Assembly (NCBI RefSeq): GCF_016919445.1
Contig: NZ_CP070356.1
Coordinates: 1,433,501-1,497,500, forward strand
Direction of reading: 5' to 3'
DNA length: 64,000 nucleotides
DNA from: Pseudomonas sp. PDNC002
GTDB lineage: Bacteria > Pseudomonadota > Gammaproteobacteria > Pseudomonadales > Pseudomonadaceae
Numbering within the stretch: the first letter of the stretch is position 1; every line of letters starts with the position of its first letter. A program made the translations under genes and the position numbers. Below the pieces are notes generated by a model, which was not told where the DNA came from, searched no databases, and saw only the letters and a program-made list of their open reading frames with translations. Of this stretch, positions 58,738 through 64,000 are shown piece after piece.

Positions 58738-59202
58738 TCAGGAGAGGCTCGCCGCGATGCGCAGGGTTTCCCGCGCATCGCGGCGCAAGCCGTCCGCGTC
58801 ACCCGCCGCTGCGTCCAGCCAGCGCACGAGATCTTCCGCTTCACCCCGTGGCCAATCCGACGCCGCCTTCTGCAATCTCTCCAGCAGCACCTGTTCCGCC
58901 TCCAACTCGAGTCGCTTGAGTCGTTCGCGCAGCGCAGCCAGGTCCACATCCCGGCCTGCCGCGTCACGCCAACTCACGCGAAGCGATCTCAGCGGCACTA
59001 CCACGTCCTTGTGCCAGTCCCGCGCGACATTCTCCAGGGCGTTCATCCGTGGCTCGGAGAAGGCCGTTCCGGCGCTTCCCAACCAAGCCGCCGCGAGCAG
59101 CAGGCAGACGTCCGCGCCGCCTTCCTGCAGGGACAGGCAGGCCGCCTCCACCCCAGGGCGGGCGTAGAGTTCCAGGGCATACGACCAGACATCATCAGAC
59201 AT
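58738..59202 (-). CDS. TIGR02444-family (DUF2390) protein
   Basis: A 154-residue helical protein. WSYALELYARPGVEAACLSLQEGGADVCLLLAAAWLG is the hallmark of the family, found next to the ABC-F gene in many gammaproteobacteria; the rest is rich in Arg, Glu and Leu helices. No function is known. It is convergent with algP (3 bases apart) and divergent from the ABC-F gene, as in P. aeruginosa. Confidence 0.88.
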   Translation of the reverse strand: MSDDVWSYALELYARPGVEAACLSLQEGGADVCLLLAAAWLGSAGTAFSEPRMNALENVARDWHKDVVVPLRSLRVSWRDAAGRDVDLAALRERLKRLELEAEQVLLERLQKAASDWPRGEAEDLVRWLDAAAGDADGLRRDARETLRIAASLS

Positions 59203-59249
59203 AGACCACCCACAGCGATTGCCAGGCGAAGCTGATAAACTCCGCCGCC

Positions 59250-61160
59250 ATGATTCGACTACAAAATCTTACGCTACAGCGTGGCCCCCAGCGCTTGCTG
59301 GAAGGTGCCGAACTCACCCTGCACGCCGGACAGAAAGTCGGCCTGATCGGCGCCAACGGCGCCGGCAAGTCGAGCCTGTTCGCCCTGCTGCGCAGCCAGC
59401 TCGGCCAGGACGCCGGCGAATGCTACCTGCCCGCCGACTGGCGCATCGCCCACATGCGCCAGGAAGTCGATACCCTCGACCGCCTCGCCGTCGATTATGT
59501 GCTCGATGGCGATGTGCACCTGCGCAAGATCCAGGCTGACCTTGCCGCCGCCGAAGAGGCCCACGACGGCACCGCCATCGCGCGCCTGCACAGCGAGCTG
59601 GACAGCGCCGATGGATACACCGCCGATGCCCGCGCCCGCAAGTTGCTGGCGGGGCTGGGCTTCACCAGCGAGCAGATGGACCGCCGCGTCGGCGATTTCT
59701 CCGGTGGCTGGCGGATGCGCCTGAACCTCGCGCAGGCGCTGATGTGCCCGTCCGAACTGCTGCTGCTCGACGAACCCACCAACCACCTCGACCTCGATGC
59801 CATCCTCTGGCTGGAGGAGTGGCTCAAAGGGTATCCGGGCACGCTGCTCCTGATCTCCCACGACCGCGACTTCCTCGACGCGGTGGTCGACAACATCGCG
59901 CACCTGGAGCAGTGCAAGCTGACCTTGTACCGCGGCGGCTACTCGGCCTTCGAGCGCACCCGCGCTGAACGTCTCGCCCAGCAGCAACAGGCGTACGAGA
60001 AGCAGCAGGCGCAACGCGCCCACATGGAAAAGTACATCGCCCGCTTCCGCGCCCAGGCCACCAAGGCCCGCCAGGCGCAGAGCCGGATCAAGGCACTGGA
60101 ACGCCTGGAAGAGCTGGCGCCGGCCCATATCGACTCGCCGTTTGACTTCGTCTTCCGCGAGTCCGACAAGATTTCCAGTCCGCTGCTCAATCTCTCCGAA
60201 GCCCGCCTGGGTTACGGCGAGAGAACCGTGCTGGAGAAGGTCAAACTGCAGCTGGTGCCCGGTGCGCGCATCGGTCTGCTCGGCCCCAACGGCGCGGGCA
60301 AGTCGACCCTGATCAAGACCCTGTCCGGCGACCTGTCGCTGCTGTCCGGCGAGCTCTCCCGCGGCGAAAACCTCTCCATTGGCTACTTCGCCCAGCACCA
60401 GCTCGACTCGCTCGACCCCAAGGCCAGCCCGCTGCTGCACCTGGCGCGCATCGCACCGGCCGAGCGCGAGCAGACCCTGCGTGACTTCCTCGGTGGCTTC
60501 GACTTCCGTGGCGAGCGCTGCGACGAGCCGGTGCTGAACTTCTCCGGTGGCGAGAAGGCGCGCCTGGCGCTGGCGCTGATCGCCTGGCAGAAGCCCAACC
60601 TGTTGTTGCTCGACGAACCGACCAACCACCTCGACCTGGAGATGCGCCTGGCGCTGACCCTGGCGCTGCAGGAGTTCTCCGGCGCCGTGGTGGTGGTGTC
60701 CCACGATCGTCATCTGCTCAAGAGCACCACCGACGAGTTTCTGCTGGTGGCCGACGGACGCATCCGCGAGTTCGACGGCGACCTCGACGACTACGCCCGC
60801 TGGCTGGTGGACTTCCGCGCCCGCCAGACGCCGTCTTCGCCCGCTGCTCCCGCTGGCGACAAGACCGACAAGCGCGCCCAGCGCCAGGCGGCCGCCGCCC
60901 TGCGCCAGCAGCTCGCGCCGCACAAGCGTGAAGCGGACAAGCTGGAGAAGGAGCTGGGCAAGGTCCACGAGCAGCTCGCCGAACTGGAACAGCGCTTGGG
61001 CGACAGTGCGCTCTACGAAGCCGCCCGCAAGGACGAGCTGCGTGACCTGCTGGCCCGCCAGGCAACTCTCAAGACCCGCGAAAGCGAGCTGGAAGAGTCC
61101 TGGCTGATGGCCCTGGAAACCCTCGAAGAGCTGCAGCGTCAGCTCGAGGCCAGTGAGTGA
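59250..61160 (+). CDS. ABC-F family ATPase (YheS-like)
   Basis: A 636-residue cytoplasmic protein with two nucleotide-binding domains and no membrane segment. Walker A: GANGAGKSS and GPNGAGKST. Signature: FSGGWRMRLNLAQAL and FSGGEKARLALAL. Walker B: LLLLDEPTNHLDLDAI and LLLLDEPTNHLDLEMR. Between the domains is the Arg/Gln/Lys-rich linker (YIARFRAQATKARQAQSRIKALE), and the C-terminal ~100 residues are a coiled coil. This is close to E. coli YheS. ABC-F proteins act on ribosomes, not as transporters. Its stop overlaps the next start by one base. Confidence 0.94.
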   Translation: MIRLQNLTLQRGPQRLLEGAELTLHAGQKVGLIGANGAGKSSLFALLRSQLGQDAGECYLPADWRIAHMRQEVDTLDRLAVDYVLDGDVHLRKIQADLAAAEEAHDGTAIARLHSELDSADGYTADARARKLLAGLGFTSEQMDRRVGDFSGGWRMRLNLAQALMCPSELLLLDEPTNHLDLDAILWLEEWLKGYPGTLLLISHDRDFLDAVVDNIAHLEQCKLTLYRGGYSAFERTRAERLAQQQQAYEKQQAQRAHMEKYIARFRAQATKARQAQSRIKALERLEELAPAHIDSPFDFVFRESDKISSPLLNLSEARLGYGERTVLEKVKLQLVPGARIGLLGPNGAGKSTLIKTLSGDLSLLSGELSRGENLSIGYFAQHQLDSLDPKASPLLHLARIAPAEREQTLRDFLGGFDFRGERCDEPVLNFSGGEKARLALALIAWQKPNLLLLDEPTNHLDLEMRLALTLALQEFSGAVVVVSHDRHLLKSTTDEFLLVADGRIREFDGDLDDYARWLVDFRARQTPSSPAAPAGDKTDKRAQRQAAAALRQQLAPHKREADKLEKELGKVHEQLAELEQRLGDSALYEAARKDELRDLLARQATLKTRESELEESWLMALETLEELQRQLEASE

Positions 61161-61726
61161 TGGATAACGTGAACCTGCTGGTGGCATGGAGCGAACCACT
61201 GCTGCGTGGCGGGCAGATCATCCTCATCCTGCTGCTGGCCTGGGTGGTACAGCGCATCGTGACGCGCGCCATCAGCCGCCTGGGCGAGCGCTACCCGATG
61301 CCGCCGGAGCTGCTGCTGCCCCTGCGCGGCGGCCTGCGCTGGCTGATCATGGGCTCGGCGGTGATGCTGGTGCTGGAGCGCCTGGGCGTTTCCGCCGACG
61401 TGCTCTGGACCGCGCTGACCGGCTTTGCCGCGGTGGCCGCAGTGGCGTTCTTCGCCATCTGGAGCGTGCTTTCCAATCTGTTCTGCGCGCTGATGATCTT
61501 CACCATGGGGCCGTTCCGCCTGGGCGACCGCGTGGAGGTCATCGAGGCCGCCGACAAGCCCGGCGTGAAAGGTCGGGTCGTGGCAATCAACCTCCTTTAC
61601 ACCACGCTGGAGGAAGTCGCCGAGGACGGCGCGCCGGGCGCGTTGCTGCAAGTGCCGAACAACCTGTTCTTCCAGAAGGCCATTCGCCGTTGGCGCGGGC
61701 CGAACTTTCCCACCACCACACCCTGA
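61160..61726 (+). CDS. Small MscS-family mechanosensitive channel-like protein
   Basis: A 188-residue membrane protein with about three helices. The MscS core can be seen in LTGFAAVAAVAFFAIWSVLSNLFCALMIFTMGPFRLGDRVEV, i.e. the pore helix followed by the beta-domain start, and VPNNLFFQKAIRRW matches the usual beta-domain element. It is shorter than MscS, ending before the C-terminal alpha/beta domain. ATG 61160 (TGATG overlap with the ABC-F stop) is preferred; GTG 61157 is just upstream in frame. A role in osmotic balance is likely but unproven. Confidence 0.82.
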   Translation: MDNVNLLVAWSEPLLRGGQIILILLLAWVVQRIVTRAISRLGERYPMPPELLLPLRGGLRWLIMGSAVMLVLERLGVSADVLWTALTGFAAVAAVAFFAIWSVLSNLFCALMIFTMGPFRLGDRVEVIEAADKPGVKGRVVAINLLYTTLEEVAEDGAPGALLQVPNNLFFQKAIRRWRGPNFPTTTP

Positions 61727-61741
61727 CGGACGTCCCCCACT

Positions 61742-62500
61742 ATGGAATGGCTCACAAGCCCTGAGATCTGGGTTGCCTTTCTGACCCTGACTGCCCTGGA
61801 AATCGTACTGGGCATCGACAACATCATCTTCATCTCGATCCTGGTCAGCCGCCTTCCGGCCGCCCAGCAACCCAAGGCACGCTTCTTCGGCCTGGCGCTG
61901 GCGATGGGCACACGGATCCTGCTGCTGCTCTCGATCACCTGGGTGATGCGCCTGACCGCCGACCTGTTCACCGTGTTCGACCACGGTATTTCCGGCCGCG
62001 ACCTGATCCTGTTCTTCGGCGGCCTGTTCCTGCTGTTCAAGAGCACCATGGAGATCTACCACAGCCTGGAGGGCGCGGAAGAGGGCGGCCAGCAGGGCGG
62101 CAAGTCGCGCGGCTTCATGGGCATCATCATCCAGATCGCGATCATCGACATCGTCTTCTCCCTGGACTCGGTGATCACCGCCGTCGGCCTGGTGCAGCAC
62201 GTGCCGGTGATGGTCGCGGCCATCGTCATCTCGGTCGGCGTGATGATGCTCTCGGCGGCCACCATCAGTGACTTCATCGAGAAGCACCCGTCGCTGAAGA
62301 TGCTGGCGCTGTCCTTCCTCATCGTGGTCGGCACCGTGCTGATCGCCGAGGCCTTCGAGATCCATGTGCCCAAGGGCTACGTGTACTTCGCCATGGCCTT
62401 CTCGCTGGCAGTGGAGGCGATCAACATCCGCCTGCGCGGCGCCCTGGCGCGCAAGCGCGGCGAAGAGCCGGTGAAGCTGCGCAAGGACATTCCGAGCTGA
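61742..62500 (+). CDS. TerC-family membrane protein
   Basis: A 252-residue integral membrane protein with about seven helices. The two TerC repeats are marked by LEIVLGIDNIIFISILVSRLP and IDIVFSLDSVITAVGLVQH, each with Asp in a membrane helix. Members relate to tellurite resistance or Mn/Ca export and metal loading of exoenzymes. It lies 15 bases after the MscS-like gene and ends in a strong terminator. Substrate unknown. Confidence 0.9.
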   Translation: MEWLTSPEIWVAFLTLTALEIVLGIDNIIFISILVSRLPAAQQPKARFFGLALAMGTRILLLLSITWVMRLTADLFTVFDHGISGRDLILFFGGLFLLFKSTMEIYHSLEGAEEGGQQGGKSRGFMGIIIQIAIIDIVFSLDSVITAVGLVQHVPVMVAAIVISVGVMMLSAATISDFIEKHPSLKMLALSFLIVVGTVLIAEAFEIHVPKGYVYFAMAFSLAVEAINIRLRGALARKRGEEPVKLRKDIPS

Positions 62501-62514
62501 TCGGTCTGCGTTGA

Positions 62515-62550
62515 CGAAAAAAGCCCGGCCTAGCGCCGGGCTTTTTTGTT
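62515..62550 (+). terminator. Intrinsic terminator after the TerC gene
   Basis: AAAAAAGCCCGGC (62517-62529), loop CTAGC, GCCGGGCTTTTTT (62535-62547): a 13-base stem with T-tract. Confidence 0.95.
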
Positions 62551-62554
62551 TTTT

Positions 62555-62632
62555 GCAGGAGCGAGCTTGCTCGCGAGCAGAGCTTCCCGGCGACTCCAGC
62601 GTTGTGGCGGTTCGCGAGCAAGCTCGCTCCTA
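62555..62632. repeat. Dispersed GAGCAAGCTCGCTCCTA intergenic repeat, copy 2
   Basis: GCAGGAGCGAGCTTGCTCGCG and CGCGAGCAAGCTCGCTCCTA, inverted around about 35 bases. The same arms occur at 27354-27435. It sits directly after the TerC terminator. Confidence 0.82.
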
Positions 62633-62741
62633 TAGGGCTCCTGCGACCTTCGTCGGCAATGCTGGGCGATGCGGCGCGGCTGAGGCACACTGGGCGTCCG
62701 TAACAAATTATTGCGCCTGCCTGGGCGCCGTGAGGTCTGAA

Positions 62742-63371
62742 ATGCTCGCCAGTACCTGGTTCGCCTTCTTCATCGCCTGCTGGGTGATCAGCCTGTCACC
62801 CGGCGCCGGGGCCATCGCCTCCATGTCCTGCGGGCTGCAATACGGCTTCTGGCGTGGCTACTGGAATGCCCTGGGCCTGCAGATCGGACTCGCCCTGCAG
62901 ATCGCCATCGTCGCCGCCGGGGTCGGCGCGCTGCTGTCGGCGTCGGCGGTAGCCTTCAGTGCGATCAAGTGGTTCGGCGTGGTCTACCTGGTCTATCTCG
63001 CCTATCGTCAGTGGACCGCTGCGCCGCAGGTGATGGCGGCGAGCGGTGAGCGCCCCATCGGGCGACCGTTGACCCTGGTCCTGCGTGGGTTCCTGGTCAA
63101 CGCCAGCAACCCCAAGGCGGTGATCTTCATGCTCGCGGTGCTGCCGCAGTTCGTCGACCCGCATCGTCCGATGGCGATCCAGTACGTGATCATGGGCGCG
63201 ACCATGATCACCGTGGATCTGATCGTCATGGCCGGCTACACCGGATTGGCCGCCCGTGTACTGCGTGCATTGCGTTCGCAGCGCCAGCAGCGGGTGATGA
63301 ATCGTACTTTCGCCACGCTGTTCGTGGGCGCCGCCGCGCTGCTCGCCACCGTCCGCCGCGCCCCGGTCTGA
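62742..63371 (+). CDS. LysE/RhtB-family amino acid exporter
   Basis: A 209-residue membrane protein with six predicted helices. The N-terminus has the family motif SLSPGAGAIASMSCGLQYGFWRG, and FLVNASNPKAVIFMLAVLPQFVD is the conserved middle segment. Such carriers export basic or neutral amino acids or homoserine lactones. ATG 62742 has GAGG at seven bases; upstream in-frame sequence runs into the repeat and terminator and is not coding. Single gene; substrate unknown. Confidence 0.9.
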   Translation: MLASTWFAFFIACWVISLSPGAGAIASMSCGLQYGFWRGYWNALGLQIGLALQIAIVAAGVGALLSASAVAFSAIKWFGVVYLVYLAYRQWTAAPQVMAASGERPIGRPLTLVLRGFLVNASNPKAVIFMLAVLPQFVDPHRPMAIQYVIMGATMITVDLIVMAGYTGLAARVLRALRSQRQQRVMNRTFATLFVGAAALLATVRRAPV

Positions 63372-63482
63372 GGGCGTTTGCGGGTATTCCGCGGGCGAGC
63401 CGGAGCGCCGTTGGGGGCGCTCCGGGCGCAACTGTGCGGGACATTGTCCTTGCATAGACGGAAACCTGAGGTGACAATTTAA

Positions 63483-63501
63483 TCTCTTTCATTCTCATTT
63501 A
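63483..63501 (+). promoter_or_regulatory. Possible Fur box before the iron-permease-like gene
   Basis: The minus strand reads AATGAGAATGAAAGAGATT, of which the TGAGAAT half matches a Fur 7-1-7 half-site while the other half is weak. It is AT-rich and only 10 bases before the ATG at 63511. Suggested mainly by the likely iron function of the gene. Confidence 0.3.
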
Positions 63502-63510
63502 ACTTTCCGT

Positions 63511-64000
63511 ATGCGCCCCTCCAAACTGTTTGTCTGGCTGATGCCGCTGTTCGGTCTCTTCAGCCTTGGAGCTCACGCCGACACGGCTGTCGACCCCGCT
63601 CAAGCTCTTCACCTGCTCAGCTACCTCGCCGCTGACTACCCCGCCACCGTCACCGATGGCAAGGTCGTCAATGACAGCGAATACAAGGAGCAGCTGGAGT
63701 TCGTCGGCAACCTCCACTCGCTGATCCTGACCCTGCCGGAGCGCGCCGAGCGTGCCGATCTGGAAAGGGATGCCGCCAGCCTCAAGCACGCCATCGAGCA
63801 GCGTCAGCCAGGCCGGCAGGTCGCCCAGCAGGCGCGGCACCTGGAGGCGCGCGTCGCCGATATCTACCAGGTGGTGCAGACCCCAGCGATCACGCCGGAC
63901 CCGGCTCGTGGCGCCGAGGTGTACGCCCAGCAGTGCTCGATCTGCCACGGCGACGCCGGCAAGGGCGACGGCCCGGCAGGCATCGGCCTGGAGCCGCCGC
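63511..64000 (+). CDS. Exported cytochrome c-type protein, probably the N-terminus of a cytochrome c/FTR1 iron permease (3' partial)
   Basis: The first 163 residues are visible. A signal peptide ends GAHA (about residue 23). A helical region follows, and CSICH (about residues 144-148) is a CXXCH heme c site with YAQQ before and GDAGKGDGPAG after it. This layout, helical region then one heme motif, is what I recall of bacterial FTR1-family iron permeases with an N-terminal cytochrome c, but the permease part lies beyond the window. A plain cytochrome c is the alternative. Confidence 0.7.
   Translation, partial: MRPSKLFVWLMPLFGLFSLGAHADTAVDPAQALHLLSYLAADYPATVTDGKVVNDSEYKEQLEFVGNLHSLILTLPERAERADLERDAASLKHAIEQRQPGRQVAQQARHLEARVADIYQVVQTPAITPDPARGAEVYAQQCSICHGDAGKGDGPAGIGLEPP

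Overview
The window is GC-rich, gene-dense chromosomal DNA from a Pseudomonas of the P. aeruginosa lineage (P. nitroreducens, P. citronellolis and P. knackmussii are the sort of relatives I have in mind; species is not determined). The strongest evidence is the conserved block argH / algZ-algR-hemC-hemD-hemX-hemY / dsbH-algQ-algP / ABC-F / small MscS-like / TerC at 46.8-62.5 kb. Its order matches the Pseudomonas alginate-regulator region. No phage, IS element, rRNA operon or CRISPR array is visible.

Layout. (1) 0-2.8 kb: a phospholipid-type operon: a PAP2 plus dual-specificity phosphatase protein (cut by the window edge), a small membrane protein, a PlsC-like acyltransferase and a CdsA-like cytidylyltransferase. 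(2) 3.1-14.7 kb: flgA divergent from flgBCDEFGHIJKL plus an uncharacterised gene after flgL. FlgK and FlgL are short, FlgJ carries a lytic-transglycosylase domain, and cheV/cheR/flgM/flgN are absent, so this looks like a second (lateral-type) flagellar set. (3) 14.8-18.4 kb: an orphan exported protein, the MdtJ/MdtI SMR pair and a SulP/STAS anion transporter. (4) 18.6-38.1 kb: a probable organosulfur-scavenging island. It holds an ABC ATPase and two permeases, an MFS carrier, two DszB-like desulfinase-family proteins, an SsuD-family flavin monooxygenase, a divergent class II aldolase, hicAB, a second MFS carrier, an aldehyde dehydrogenase, a GMC oxidoreductase, two TonB receptors and a sulfonate-type binding protein. 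(5) 38.2-46.8 kb: phosphatase, CBS protein, two lipoproteins, tRNA-Arg(CCG), gabD-gabT and an HDOD regulator. (6) 46.8-64 kb: the alginate/heme block, then TerC, a LysE-type exporter and the start of a cytochrome c-type protein, probably an FTR1-linked iron permease.

The most interesting signal is in region 4. Four transcription units each carry a GG-N10-GC sigma-54 promoter (one, upstream of the TonB receptor at 32.1-34.3 kb, is a perfect TGGCAC-N5-TTGC). The same GC-rich inverted repeat, CTGCTG-N3-CAGCAG or a close variant, lies 40-130 bp upstream of these promoters. Two of the promoters face away from each other and share the repeats. This suggests one sigma-54 activator, probably a sulfur-starvation regulator of SfnR type encoded elsewhere, switches on uptake (TonB receptors, binding protein, ABC and MFS carriers) and oxidation/desulfination together. 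The two DszB-like paralogues differ at the catalytic position (Cys versus Ser), and the monooxygenase lacks several residues of the SsuD active site. The substrate is therefore probably not an ordinary alkanesulfonate.

Two dispersed intergenic repeat families are present: one with CCCTCTCCC/GGGAGAGGG arms (2.9, 6.7, 18.5, 23.3 and 28.8 kb) and one with GAGCAAGCTCGCTCCTA arms (27.4 and 62.6 kb).
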